Assembly (NCBI GenBank): GCA_001574975.1
Contig: KQ965811.1
Location: forward strand, 27,226-91,225
Length of the DNA stretch: 64,000 bases
Source: Gonapodya prolifera JEL478
Lineage: Eukaryota; Monoblepharomycota; Monoblepharidomycetes; Monoblepharidales; Gonapodyaceae
Direction of reading: 5' to 3'
Shown here: positions 11,016-22,599 of the stretch, piece by piece
Numbering within the stretch: the stretch's first letter is position 1
Layout: the number at the start of each line of letters is the position of its first letter
Program-made: the position numbers and the translations under genes
Notes under the pieces: model-generated
Told to the model about the DNA's origin: nothing
The model's input: only the letters and a program-made list of their open reading frames with translations
The model's database searches: none

Positions 11016-12554
11016 CTAATAATCGTTCTTGTAATAGTCTTGCCACGTGTGCGGCACACACTTCTCCCCGCCCGTCTTGCCCATATGCGCGCAATGCACT
11101 GCTGGCCTGTACTGCGTCAGCGTCGAGTGGAGGTAGCGACAGATGGTGGTGTTTTGGTTGACGGCGTCCCATGTACCGAAGTCGATCGAGTGTAGGAAGC
11201 TGAAATGAAAGTTCGATCGGAATAGCTGTATATGACTCGAAATTTGTTGGTCTAGACGTGTGGAATCTCACCTGGAACAGTCGGCGTACATCTGCTCTGG
11301 GGTGCTTCCCACAAAGTTGGTCTCGTTTTGATACTTCTGTGAACGAGAAACAAAAATGCCCCGTGTCAATCGTGTCCGTAAGTATTACGCGCGGAAGACG
11401 TCTCACCAAGCATGTGCCCACGGAGCGGAGGAATTGCTCCCCAACCCCAACGTTGCAATAGAGCACGTAAGTTGTATGAAAAGATCGGGGTGACCTAACG
11501 GATCGTGTCGCATCAGCGTAGGAGTATGGAGTTCAGAGATAGGGTCGAGGGTCAACGCCAGAAAAATGAGGTTACTCACTCAGGGAGGAAGGGTTCGCAG
11601 TGATACCGAAATTGATGATGTTCAAGTCTAGCGTTTGGGGGAGCGGGTTGGGTCAGTCGTCGTCCGCGCAGCAGGAGAAAAAACATTCACGTTGAAACGT
11701 ACCGATGGAGTTCACTGTCCCTGTTGTATCGTTGAACGACCAGTACCCGACATGGGTGTAGTTCAAGTTTAGCGGAGGGAAGTCGGAGACGAGCACCTAA
11801 AGTCGAATGTACAAGTAAAGTTCAGCCATGGGATTGGAATTTCACCTCGACCGTCGACCCCGCCCCAGTTATGAACGTACCACGTGCGCCGAAATGATTC
11901 CGGTCGTGGGATCGCAAAGAAATTTCTTGAACACGTTCTGGACTATCCCAGCGCCAAGGCCACTGGTTCGGCAAAAAAAAAAAAAAAAAAAGTTGCAGTG
12001 CACGCAGAGTGGAGGTTCCGGTTTTGCGTTCAGTTAAAGTTCGTGGCGCAATGCGTCGGAGCAGAGGTCAAACACTTACTAGAAATATTCCTCGACGCCA
12101 TCCTACGGAGGGAGAAGAGGGGAGCCAGGACGAAAACAACAACCAAATTCATGGGGTGCAAAAGTAACATTTCAGACTCCACGAGGTGCAGGTGCAATAG
12201 AAATACTTACGCGCCCTTCAAACTCTCCCAGAGGAGTCACCCTGGCGCGCACTTCTGGGTGAAACAGATTGGAGATGTCGATTTGCCCTGTGAGGACGCC
12301 AACAGGATTCTGTTCGATTGTTTTTGAGCCAGATTCAACAACTGAAATATAAAGAGAGCGCATACACTGACGGCAAGGACCTGGTCGTAGATAGCTTTGA
12401 GCACCGCCTTGCGTTTGACACATTCACGAATGTATTTTGGAACAGCAGCATCGTTCCAGCCTCCATTGTTGCGTGACGCGAGTGGAGAGCAAGTGACTCC
12501 AAGAGTCAAAGAAAGTACCAGTGACGTTACCGCGGTAAAGAAGACGAAACGCAT
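11016..12554 (-). CDS. Secreted protein of unknown family, 9 exons, 291 aa
   Basis: Exons 12554-12366, 12309-12211, 12102-12080, 11962-11881, 11796-11703, 11627-11576, 11494-11407, 11336-11272 and 11199-11016 join in phase throughout. The start gives a clear signal peptide (MRFVFFTAVTSLVLSLTLGV, cleavage near VTCSPLA). The mature protein has a helical first part (IRECVKRKAVLKAIYDQVLA), a VEEYFYGLGAGI segment that resembles the opening of NTF2/SnoaL-like folds (inference only), possible N-glycosylation sites (NETN, NTT) and several cysteines. It ends VHCAHMGKTGGEKCVPHTWQ, a Cys/His/Gly motif that looks conserved-protein-like. The third exon is only 23 nt. Its downstream intron ends in a 19-nt T tract just before the CAG acceptor. 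The consistent phasing of nine exons is the main evidence that the gene is real; the function is unknown. Confidence 0.75.
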
Positions 12555-13689
12555 TATGGAGTGTTTGAAGGTTTGACTCGACGTTGAGCAAAAGCGAGTT
12601 TACAGGGGAATCGCCCGAAGTGAGCTCGACTTGAACACAGAACTCGTCCATTTTGGTGCTTTTTAAGTTGGCGCTACTCTGTATTGCCACCGATACTGGA
12701 TATACGCGGATACATCGCCGAAAATGCATCCGGCGGATACAATTGCATATCGCGAGCGGTGAAGGTTCCCTGAGCTCAGAGACCAGCAGAAAAGTGCTGC
12801 CGAATCGCTCGATGCAGTGAAGGCGACATTCGCTCCTGGCAACTGGATGCAGATTCTGGTGAATGGTCGGTTCTTTATTTACCCGCCGCAATCTCAAATT
12901 GTATTTGATGTCCCACCAAAAGAACTCGATTTTTGAGAGAGAAATTCTTCTTATATTAAGGAGTTTTGCGCTTATTGCTAGAAAAAAGATACAGTCCCAC
13001 TCTGCCCACCTCCCAAGTTCCAAATATATGTATATCCAACCCTCACCAATCCACGCGCACGACTCCACGTCGCTGCTCTCTCATCGCTTGCCATTATTTC
13101 CCTCGATCTCCGTCCCGCGAGCTCGGAGACAAGGGACCGGCGGAAAGGCGACATAAAAAACACAAGCACCCACCGACGTCGACGTTGAACCACCCAGACG
13201 CCGGACTAATCCACGCGTACGTTGGATAACTCGTTGCGGGTGGGCTCCGGCACGCGCGTGGAGAACAAGCTCAGTCCGTGAACCTGTTGGAATCCGTGTG
13301 GTCATCTCGTCGCCTGGCCAACCTGCCACACAGTCGAGTGCCGCGGTTGTACTCAAGGAGGCGTTTTTGTGAAGGAAACATTTGTTGTTTAATCACGCGA
13401 TCGGTACGACTCAGTACGTCTGATCCATGCAGGCCAGGCGAAGGCGCTATGCGTTCATTGACTGGTCGAATAATTAAAATCATATTCGACTACCTGCAAA
13501 GCTGTCACAAAAGTGCTTTCCGCTCATGGCGAAGCGAATTGGGATACCCCCATTATTCGCGCCCTATTTGCTTCGTCCCACCACTGCGACCAAACGCGTT
13601 GGTTCCACCATGCAAAATCATTTTTTCTCCCGCTACTCAGAAGAGCAGGCAAGACTAGTCTCATTGAAACTTGCCTACTCTTCTGAGCA
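12555..13689. other. Upstream region of the secreted-protein gene, no gene seen
   Basis: AT-richer sequence with only accidental open frames (one of 214 codons on the minus strand overlaps the signal-peptide exon in another frame). There is no splice chain and no recognisable protein. It probably holds the promoter of the gene starting at 12554 and spacer up to the repeat. Confidence 0.4.
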
Positions 13690-15085
13690 CTGGCATTGCA
13701 AGCCGTTTGCGCGGAATATGACAAAAAGGTTAAAAGGCACAGGTGACTCGAGCCGAGAAGGAAAGAGCGAGGATGTGACATCACTGACAATGCTTTCCGA
13801 GGCGCGATAAACCTGTCTCATGTCCAAAGTGTGGACATCAACTGGTACTCAGAGAAAATGGTAAAAACTGTGTGGAGAGACCTGCGGTGACTTGATCAGA
13901 CGTGAGCAGTTGCGTCTATTTGAGGTCACAGACAGTGCTCTGACGGCAAGTCAGCGCTTGTCTGACGTCCTTACATGGTAGCATCTCAAACCATTAGCAA
14001 AGCCGTTGAAAAAAAGTATTCGTGGCCTGACATGTGTTCAAACAAGAAACGTTACTTGAATGTGATGCAACTGACACTACAAGGCCACATTTCAACTTGT
14101 CTGATAGTCTAAGAGTGGGCATTTTGAGTCGTTGGTAAAGAATATGACGAAAAAGTTTCAGGGCCACAGGTGACATGTTGAGTGGACAGAGAAAGAGCAA
14201 AGAGGTCACTGCAGATCATTTCACAAATGCGGTAAAACTTCTTTCATGTCCTTTACATGGAAATTAAGCAATCCTGAAAGGAGCTGAACAAAAAAAGTAT
14301 TTGGAGGGGAAAGGTGACATGAGCACACATGAGCAGTGGTGTCTGTTTCAGGTCACACACAATGCTTGGTAGAGCCCTCGTATCTTGTCTGCTGTCCTAT
14401 GCATTGCCATTACATGCTGTTGGCAAAGGTGCTAACAAAAAGTTTTTGACCTCAGCAGTGTGTTCAGACATGAACAGTCAATTGTATGTGATCTCCCTGT
14501 CCACTGACAACACACTTCAGTTGGTAGGCAAGGCAATTGTCTACTATCTCAACTGTGGGCATTGCAAGCCGTTGCCAAAAGAGATGACAAAAAGGTTTCA
14601 AGGTCACGGACAATGGGTGACGTGGCGAACAGTCAACCGAAATGGAAAGAGTTTGTGCATAAGGTCACTGACGACGCCTTCCCAGACGTAGAAAAATTGT
14701 CTCATGTCCTATGCGTAGACATCAACTGGTCCCTCATGGAATTTGACGCAAAAAGGCATTGGCGGCGACGGGTGACGTGAGCAGACGTGAACAGTTGCGT
14801 CACTTGCTTACAAGGTCACAGACAATGATGGATGCCTCCACTGTGGTCTGACCTCCTATGCGTCGGCATTGCAAGCCGTTTGCAAAGGAGTCGGCAAAAG
14901 CTATTCGAGGCCAGTCGTGTGTTCGGACTCTGGACGTGGACACTTGGTTGGATGCGTGGTCTCCCATAAAATCTCATTTTGGGCAAATGCGTGCTCGTCT
15001 CACTTCCCATGCGATGGCATCACAAGCCTTTCACAAAGGAGTGGACCAAAAACGTGGAGGCCACGGACGATCTCGTGACCGAGTC
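13690..15085. repeat. Diverged tandem repeat, period about 147 bp, roughly nine units
   Basis: A recurring pattern can be followed by eye: CATTGCAAGCCGTT, then GACAAAAAG, then GGTGACGTGAGCAG, then AGGTCACNGACAATGC, then TGTCTNATGTCC. The TCAC-GACA-type anchor falls near 13781, 13926, 14068, 14206, 14353, 14501, 14665, 14816 and about 14960. Spacings are 138-164 bp and average about 147. Units differ by many substitutions and small indels, so the array is old. No protein is encoded. Confidence 0.75.
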
Positions 15086-15519
15086 CACATTGGGTACCAG
15101 TGGGTGGAAGCCTGTCGGGACAGACAAGTAATAGATACTAGTTGCAAAGAGCACTTAGTTTTTTGTACAGCGCAGGAAAAGAGGGAGCATTGTTTGCGTA
15201 ATAATTGGCGGGGGCGTCTGGGCGTCAGCACGAAAAAAGAGAGAGTAAGCCCATGCCCCAGCGACCTGATCAGCAAGCCAAGTCAACGGGGAGTACACTG
15301 GACGTACACACTCGACAGGACGTCGGAGAAGACAAAGAAGTCAATCGACTGGAGCGAGGAATCGTGTTGTTGCAGGAAAACCCCTGGGGAGAGGAATCGA
15401 TCTGTGGAGCGGCAAGTCCCTGTGCCCTGTGCGGCAAGGAGTTGGTCGCTTGAGACGAAGGCAGCGAGAGCGAGTGGACGAGGACGGAGATACCAAGGAA
15501 AAGAGAAGGAAAGGTTAAG

Positions 15520-18500
15520 ATGGATCGAATGGGAGGAGCGACGATGCGGGCTGCGTTGGTGTTGGTGNTGCTGGTTGCCGCGTGGAGTGGACTCGCTGAC
15601 GGGCAGACGCAGGCGGACGACTGCGCGGTCTTCGAATCTCTGTACACGCAGAGCGGACTNGCGATTCCTTGGACGGCGGGAAACTGCTGCGCGTTCACGC
15701 GATTCTTTCCAAACTCGCCCTCATTCAAATGCGACGCGGACTTGAGAGTCGTGCAGGCAAATCTCTACAACCAGGACATCGNNNNNNNNNNNNNNNNNNN
15801 NNNNNNNNNNNNNNNNNNNNNNNNNNNNNNNNNNNNNNNNNNNAACAATCTGCAGGGGACGCTGACACCAGCCCTGGCAGGACTCGTCTTTCTGACGACG
15901 CTGCATCTCGACGCAAACTTCTTCACCGGACAAATCCCGAGCTTGGCATCTCTGACAATGCTGAACGAGTTATGGCTCTCAGGCAACAGTGAGTCCTCGT
16001 TGGGTTTACACACGAACTCTGGACCCGTCTGACCCGTCAAACAACCCTCCCCCCCCCCCCGTCCTCCCAAAAGACCTCACCGGCCAAATCGACAACCTCT
16101 TCCCCACCACAATCACCTCATGCACGCTCACCGACGCCGCGTCCAACACCGGTCTCTTCTCCTGCCTGTCCCAATTCCCCAACGCATGCTCGCACACGGG
16201 CGGACTCATCCCCGTCGGGATCACGGGCACGCAATGCGCTACAGGAGGTGTCGCGCCCGCCGGTGCCGCACCTGCTGCCTCGTCCTCGGCACCCGCACGC
16301 TCTTCCTCTTCACCACTCCGCCCATCATCTTCCATGCCGGCCGCCTCGTCAACCCGCGCCGCATCATCCGCCCCCACCGCCGCCGCTCCAATCACAACCC
16401 GCGGACCCAGCGCCACCCCAACCGCCTCATCACCCGCCTCCACCTCACCCGGCACAGGCGCCCTGGCCGCCGCCCCAGCGCCATCCACCTCACCGGGCGG
16501 GATCGCCGCAGCCGTGATTTTCTCCGTGCTGGGCGCCGCGCTGCTGATTGCCGGGATGTACGTGCTCACGCTCCGGCGCAAGGGCATATCATGGCAAGAC
16601 GCCGTCTCGGACCTCCAATCCCGTATCGGCCTCTCAGGCCTGGGTGGTGGTGCAGGCGGCGGTGCGGGTGGAGGCACGTGGCCCGACCTAGACTCCAAAA
16701 CGCTCAACACCGCGCCATACAAAGACCCCGACGCCAATTTCTACACGTACGCCCAATCTCGCTCTCTTCGTCAACTCCTTGCACCGCGGGACAGTCTCCG
16801 CGGCGGCGGGCGTGGGGGTGACCGCGGTGGGGCGAACGGAAGCCGAGGCCTGGGCCTGTCCGAGAACCCCCCGCTTCCCTCACCGGGCGCGATCGAAAGG
16901 GCAGGGTGGCCTTCGGCGGGGTACGCCCTGATGGACCTTGCGTCGCCCGTCACTGCCACTCCCGGGGGCAAGACGACCACCGCCGGTGGGAGTGGTGGAG
17001 GGGGAGGAGAGTGGAGCAGGAAACAATACGTGCACCCGCAGCCGGGGAGTATCGTCGCAGACGAGCGCGGGCGGAGCCGTGAGAGGGACAGGGACAGGTC
17101 GCTTGACATACCTCTGCAGCAAGACCAATACACGCGAGGCCCCGCGCCGCCGGAGAAGGACTACGACCCGGATCGCGGGTGGCATGTCGGGAGCGTGCGT
17201 GCCAATTCTCACGCATCGATGGCGCATTCGGTAGCGCTCCAAAGGCCAGGCTCGTCGTCGGGTCTTTCTGCACATGCGAAGCGCAACATCCCGTCACAGT
17301 CCATCGCCGCACAAGGAGGAGCTGGGGGAGCACGCGATCGCACATCCCGCGCATCGCACTCATCCCGTCGTGCACCGTCGGCCCCACCCGACGACCGGGT
17401 GCTGCACAACCCGTTCGCCGAAGACACCTTCTCGGACTCGCTCGGATCCCTCCCGGACACGCCCCCTCCCGCCCAAACCTGGTCGCAAAGGAGGTTGTCT
17501 CTGGGGGGAGGCGTGTTGGGAGCAGGAGCGGGGATAAGGGAGAGTGAGCGGGATGAGAGGTTCCCCATTCGGAGGAACATGAGTCTGGGGGATTTGACGG
17601 TGCCGTTGCCGCCCGAGTTGTACGAGGATCCGGTGCCGGCTCAGAGTGGGGGTGAGGAACGGGAGCGGGACAGGGACAGGGACCGGGGGAAGGGAAAAGA
17701 AGAAGGAGGAAGCATCCCGCGCCGCCGCGACTCGCGGCGGAAGTCAAGCAATGGTGGAAGCGGTAGCTCACCCTCGCGCGACGGCGCCTCTCCAAAACGC
17801 TCCAACTCCAAATCTGGGCGTTCCGGCAGCAACAATTCCGGGGCCAACTTAGGCAGGTCGGATTCAGGTGGTGGGAAAGGCGGGAGGAGTGGGTCGTTGC
17901 GGAGCAAATCCAAGTCGGGCAAGTCCTCCAGCTCGTCGGCAGTCCCTTCACGCCCCACGGAGGCAGAACTCCACCAAAACGACGCTCTATCACGCAACGT
18001 GCGCTCTCGCTCGCCCTCACCGGCACCATACTCTGACGACGCCGGCCCCGAAAGTCCGCCGTTTGGGTACTCCCCGCGCTCGCTCACTCTCCCGTCGCCC
18101 GTGATTCCATCCAACAGGGCCACACCCGACTTGAGACCCGCTGACGCGTACGGGCACGGGCAAGTCGGGTTGTTGAGCAGAGTCCCGGGCGCCGTCAGGG
18201 GAAGTTCCAAGACGGAGAGTGCTGTGCGGTGGGCTGCGAACGCGAGTGGTGGGGAGACGGGACCTGTGCCCAGCCCGGGCGTGTTTGAGCCGTTGCCGAC
18301 GCCGGATGGTTTTGGTGGGTTGGCGACTGTGTTAGGGTTGGGTGGGACGCCGGAGAGAGGGCGGGGCCGCCAAGTCGAGGAGGACTACGAAGAGGAGGAG
18401 GAAGAAGCGAGACGAGACGAGGAAGCGAGGCGTGAAGAGGAAGTAATGCGTGAGGAGGAAGCGAGACGTGAGGAGGAAGAGAGGGCAGAACAGCAGCGAC

Positions 18501-19381
18501 CACAGACAGGACGCCGACCGATATCCATGGCGGAGAAGCGTATGTCGCTTGCAGATGGTGCTGGCAAGAGGATGTCGTTTGTGGAAAAGTTAAGGCAGTT
18601 GGAAGAAGAAGAGGGGGGCATCGTGGGTGAGAGGCGATCGGTGTATGGAGCCGGAGGGGAGCGACGGACGTCGACGTACGGCGGCAAGAGGATTTCGAGG
18701 GTGATGGAGGAACCAGTGCTGCGTGGACCCGAAGACGATGAGGACGAAATGCAACTCACAATCCCGGATACTCCCCAGCCAGTCGACGGGAAGGAAACTA
18801 GACCCGTGGAGAGGAGGGTTGACGAGTGGCTGGACGGTGGTGCTGGAACTCGAGCCCCGTCACGTTCGAACTCAATGTTGGCCGAGCGTGCCCCATCGCG
18901 GTCGAACTCTCGTCTGGAAAGGGATGTCCCGGAGGAGAAAGTCAGCACCCTCACTCGGTCCAAGTCCGCTGCGGTACGACCACTGTTTCGCGTTGAAGGA
19001 TCGAACGGGACGGTAGACCGTGCTGCGTCACGTCAATCTCGTGCCGATTCCCGTCTTTCCCGTCGTGCGTCTGTTGCGGGTACTGGCAACCGTCTGTCAG
19101 TGCCCGGAGTTGGAGTCTTCGCACCAGTATCACCAGCAGACAGTGCGGCAGACGGGTACAGCGACCTTCTCTCACCCTATCAGCGAACGATTTTGAGCTC
19201 GCAGCTTGGAAGCGTGAACGGGGATGTGGAAGGGTGGGTTGATGGGTATGCCGAGGGAGAGGAGGAAGAGTTTGTAGGCGACGCAGAGTCGGTCGATCCG
19301 GCGTCACCTGGGCCAGGTGGGAAGGTCGCCAAGGGGAATAGAGCATGGGAGTATGCTTCGTACGTGGACGGGAACGTATGA
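15520..19381 (+). CDS. LRR-transmembrane receptor-like protein with long RS-rich cytoplasmic tail, 2 exons
   Basis: Exon 1 (15520-15988) and exon 2 (16074-19381) join in phase through an 85-nt intron, giving about 1258 aa. The order is: signal peptide (RAALVLV...SGLADGQT), a capping region DDCAVFESLYTQ...IPWTAGNCC typical of plant-type LRR N-caps, LRRs (LTTLHLDANFFTGQIPSLAS, LNELWLSGNNLTGQI), a Cys-containing C-cap and a Ser/Pro/Ala-rich stalk. One membrane helix follows (IAAAVIFSVLGAALLIAGMY) with a basic stop-transfer LRRKG. The tail of about 950 residues is low in complexity: glycine runs, RERDRD and SRSNS repeats and an acidic EEEEEAR block. There is no kinase domain. A run of N (15782-15843) and two single ambiguous bases lie in exon 1, so the LRR count is uncertain. 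It is probably a cell-surface binding or sensing protein; the ligand is unknown. Confidence 0.8.
15782..15843. other. Sequence gap of 62 N inside the LRR array
   Basis: The N run interrupts the LRR repeats of the receptor-like gene. The frame stays open across it, but the true length is unknown. Isolated ambiguous bases occur at 15568 and 15660. Confidence 0.95.
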
Positions 19382-19822
19382 GCGCCGGATCGACAGATGC
19401 TGATAATGGAAACGTGGTATGGATTTGGAATTTTGTTTTTGAGTATGTCGATGGAAGTTGATCTTCGCCGACACGCGTGATTTCGTATTTGATGTATTGT
19501 CTTGAATGTGAGGAATGTAATGTTGGCCAGGTGCCGTTGATGCGTCATGCGAGTTGTAGACCACCGAATTACGACACTGAAAGCCCTTTTAAAATAGCCT
19601 CCATTGACTTTTCATTCTTCAAGAATAGTGCAGATTGCAGGTACCGAGCAGCAGCTTCACTGTGGGCACTTGAACAGCAATAGCAGAGTTCTGCAAAAGG
19701 GAAGAAATGTACTTTTCTCTAATCTTCTCACTTGGGAGTGAAGACTGATGGAACCGAGTGAAATACAGTAAAGGTACTATACTCGTGTCGCACTGACCGA
19801 AAGACTGAGCGTTCGGCCCGCA

Positions 19823-20340
19823 ATGTCTTCCAACCATTCTTCCTCGGTCAATGCCTTTCGATTTCTGGACCTACCGCCAGAAACCATCGCACATATCGGT
19901 GTGTTCGCCACATCCTACCGTTGGCCTTCGCAACCGGCGCGCTCAACCGGCACTTAAAGAGCATCTTCGGTGATCCTATCATCATCGCTGCTCATGATTT
20001 CCGCCATTATCCTTCACCCGAACATGCCCTCGTGGCGGAATCGTCGATCGGGGACGTGGAAGTCGCATCCTGTGCGCCGAAGCCGACGTGAACAAGGCCG
20101 TTTTAGTGCAAAAAGTGCCACATTCCCCGCTATCGGAGACGGCGAAACGTGGTCACCTTAAGGCAGTCCGATGTCTGCTGGATGCCGGAGCGGAAGTCGA
20201 TCGATAGTACGGTGCTGCACTCATAAATGCGTGCCAGTACGGCCACGCTTCCACTGCGGAGCTCCTTGTGGAACGCGGGTCGGAATTGGGCCCCGTCAAA
20301 TACGCAGAACGACACGTCGTTCGGCTAGAATTCATTTCTA
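19823..20340 (+). pseudogene. Broken copy of the F-box-like/ankyrin gene
   Basis: The N-terminus reads FRFLDLPPETIAHIGVFAT and is immediately followed by a frameshift into LPFATGALNRHLKSIFGDP. The rest matches the intact gene at 20464 in changing frames (for example HALVAESSIGDVEV, AEADVNKAV, GHLKAVRCLLDAGAEVD followed by a stop where the intact copy reads on). At least two indels and one nonsense codon make it non-functional as read. It lies in tandem, same strand, directly upstream of the intact paralogue. Confidence 0.8.
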
Positions 20341-20463
20341 AAAACGGTAACATGACTATTATTGTCCGATTGAGCTTTACAAAGCAACACTAGTGTCATG
20401 TCCTGCGACCACAGGAATTCAGCAAGACAAACACATCCGCGAAGCACTGCACGTCGAGGTCTG

Positions 20464-21567
20464 ATGGCGACAGCGCCAGACTCTGTGTCGCACCGGTTTC
20501 GCCTCCTCGACTTCCCCTCCGAGATCATCGCGCGGATTGGAACATTCGCCACATTCAATCGTCTTGCCTTCCCCACCGGCGCGCTAAATCGTCACTTAAG
20601 GAGCATATTTTCGGATCCGAGTGACATTGCGGCTCGTGCTGTCGTCCGCTATGGATCACCAAATCTCGCCCTCGTGGCGGAAGCCTCATTTCCCGGCGAT
20701 GCCGCAGTCATCGGCATCCTTTGCCAGCGTGCTGATGTGGACGTGCTCGTCGAGTTTCAGGATGACGAGTGCTCTGCATTGCAAATGGCTGCGGCTCGCG
20801 GACACTTTGAGGCCGTGCAATGTTTGCTGGACGCGGGAGTAACAATCGTGACTACTTATACCAGAAACCCTCTCCTAGAAGCATGCAGACATGGGCACGG
20901 AAGAATACTGGAGGCTTTTCTGGATCGGGGGGTGGATTTGCGCAGGCTCGATGTAGAACTCATCTGCGCAGAAGATTGCTTCAGGGCTGCCGTCGGGGCT
21001 GGTCACCTTGAAATCGTACAAATCCTGATAGGTCGTGGGCTCTATCTGCCAGAGGACATGCCCGGAGTTCTCATTGGCTCCTTTTCCGTGGGGCGTCTCG
21101 ATATTGTGAACCTTTTGCTTTCTAATGGTGCGGAACTAACCCCTTCCGCACCCGGTGAAGCTACGACTTTCACCAATTGCTTGAGTTCCGCTGCTTATAA
21201 CGGGCACTTGGACGCTGTGAAGTTTCTTCTCGAACTCCGCGGAAATGCCAATATTAAGCCTGACGAAGGGCCAGAGTTGGCGCTCATTTCGGCAGCAGAT
21301 GGCAGAAGGATGGATATATTTAAATATCTTCTCGACAGGGGAGCTGATATTAATGCGCAGGATGGGGAGGTGCTGTACCAGCAGGCGATCTCTGGTGCTT
21401 ACAGCGACGACAAGGAAGTTGTCCAAATTTTTCTCCGGTGGGGAGCAGAGATGGATCCTGTGATCGAAAGATTGAAGCAGGACGGCGAAACTGGCGAAGA
21501 GGCTCTGGCATTTCTGAAGCAATGTTTGGAAGAAATACAGGATGAGGTGCTGCCTGGGAATAAATAG
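20464..21567 (+). CDS. F-box-like/ankyrin-repeat protein, 367 aa
   Basis: Single exon. The N-terminal motif FRLLDFPSEIIARIGTFATF has the LP-E-I-I pattern of an F-box-like domain, followed by a conserved linker (FPTGALNRHLRSIFSDPSDI). Ankyrin-type repeats run from about residue 100 to 330: ALQMAAARGHFEAVQCLLDAG, PLLEACRHGHGRILEAFLDRG, CFRAAVGAGHLEIVQILIGRG, CLSSAAYNGHLDAVKFLLE and ALISAADGRRMDIFKYLLDRG. F-box proteins normally recruit substrates to SCF ubiquitin ligases, with the ankyrins as binding surface; that role is inferred here. The ATG at 20464 was preferred to one at 20398 because MATAPDSVSHRFRL aligns with the starts of the two relatives. It is the only intact member among four copies in the window. 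Confidence 0.8.
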   Translation: MATAPDSVSHRFRLLDFPSEIIARIGTFATFNRLAFPTGALNRHLRSIFSDPSDIAARAVVRYGSPNLALVAEASFPGDAAVIGILCQRADVDVLVEFQDDECSALQMAAARGHFEAVQCLLDAGVTIVTTYTRNPLLEACRHGHGRILEAFLDRGVDLRRLDVELICAEDCFRAAVGAGHLEIVQILIGRGLYLPEDMPGVLIGSFSVGRLDIVNLLLSNGAELTPSAPGEATTFTNCLSSAAYNGHLDAVKFLLELRGNANIKPDEGPELALISAADGRRMDIFKYLLDRGADINAQDGEVLYQQAISGAYSDDKEVVQIFLRWGAEMDPVIERLKQDGETGEEALAFLKQCLEEIQDEVLPGNK

Positions 21568-22047
21568 GAAATGTGAGCACCGGGTCGGAGCTGGAGAAAA
21601 GTTTGGCGTGGTATTTTGTGGCTCTGGGTGAATGTTTGGACGGCGCAGATGGTTTGAGAACTTTGCAGGGTCGTTCGCTTTGTGTCGGAACTTTGCGAGG
21701 AGGAAATGCATGATACAGGGTAGACTGACGACAGAAGTAGAAGCGGAGACTGGACCTCTCACCGGACAATGCAGAGCGGGTGCTCTCAGGAAGAGATACT
21801 TCCCGCCATCACCACCTGTTCATTGGTGATCAAGTTCAGTTTCATAATATTCGCTATGTTCTGCTAAACCTGAGCATCGCCCGTAGTTTGGTGGTAGTCT
21901 ATTTGCAAAATGTCAATAGAACTTCACGTTATTGCACCGCTCGTGCAAGTTTTCTTGGTGACAGCGGGAAGTATCCCTCGAGGGCTGCGGCTAACCATTC
22001 CAAGCAAACCTCGTCTTCGAGGCGCTGCCCATCCACGCCAGATCGCA

Positions 22048-22560
22048 ATGGAAGCAGACTCTGCGTCGCACCGTTTTCGTCTCCTCGATTTTCCCTCTGG
22101 GATCATCGCGCGGATCGGTGTGTTTTCCACCGTCCCGCTTTTCCCACAGGCGCACTCAATCGGCGCTTGCAGAGCTCATTTTCTGATCCGCGGGACATTG
22201 CGGCTCGTTCTCTCGTACTACGCTTCACCCGAAGTCGCCCTCGTGGGGGAAAATTATGCTTTATTGCGGGCCCCAAATATTGAAGTCATCGGTATTCTTT
22301 GTGAGCGAGCTGATGTGAACCCAGTCGTCAAATTCCGGTATCAAGAGTGTTATGCACTACAAATGGCGGCGTCTCGTCGACGTTTCGAAGCCGTGCAATG
22401 TTTGCTGGACGCGGGGGCCACAATCGGTGCAGAGGATTGTTTCAGGGCCGCCACCAGTTGGGGCCGTCTGGAAATTGTACAACTCCTGATACGCCGTGGT
22501 CTCTTCAAGTCCTCGCAAGGATGTGGCAATGGTCACGAGACTCACGTAGCTACAAAGTAA
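22048..22560 (+). pseudogene. Truncated, frameshifted copy of the F-box-like/ankyrin gene
   Basis: It starts MEADSASHRFRLLDFPSG and keeps IIARIGVFST, then slips frame through FPTGALNRRLQSSFSDPRDI and back to YYASPEVALVGENYALL. Ankyrin units YALQMAASRRRFEAVQCLLD and CFRAATSWGRLEIVQLLIRR follow. Relative to 20464-21567 an internal ankyrin segment is missing and the copy ends abruptly at RRGLFKSSQ, where repeat-field sequence begins. Confidence 0.75.
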
Positions 22561-22599
22561 TACCAGCTCGTTCGACGCAAGCAGGTGTTCTCGGATATC

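Noticed and set aside
11973-11991. Run of 19 A as a poly(A) mark of a processed pseudogene
   Set aside because: On the coding strand it is a T tract immediately before a CAG acceptor, i.e. an intron polypyrimidine tract.
12424-13068. Minus-strand open frame of 214 codons upstream of the secreted protein
   Set aside because: It overlaps the signal-peptide exon in another frame, has AT-rich composition and resembles no protein.
13690-15085. Repeat as a CRISPR-like array
   Set aside because: The unit is about 147 bp and degenerate throughout, with no short exact repeat alternating with unique spacers, and the genome is eukaryotic.
16950-18029. Minus-strand open frame of 359 codons opposite the first LRR gene
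   Set aside because: It is a shadow of GC-rich, low-complexity exon sequence. The plus strand has the signal peptide, LRRs and membrane helix in order, and the minus frame shows no domain or splice logic.
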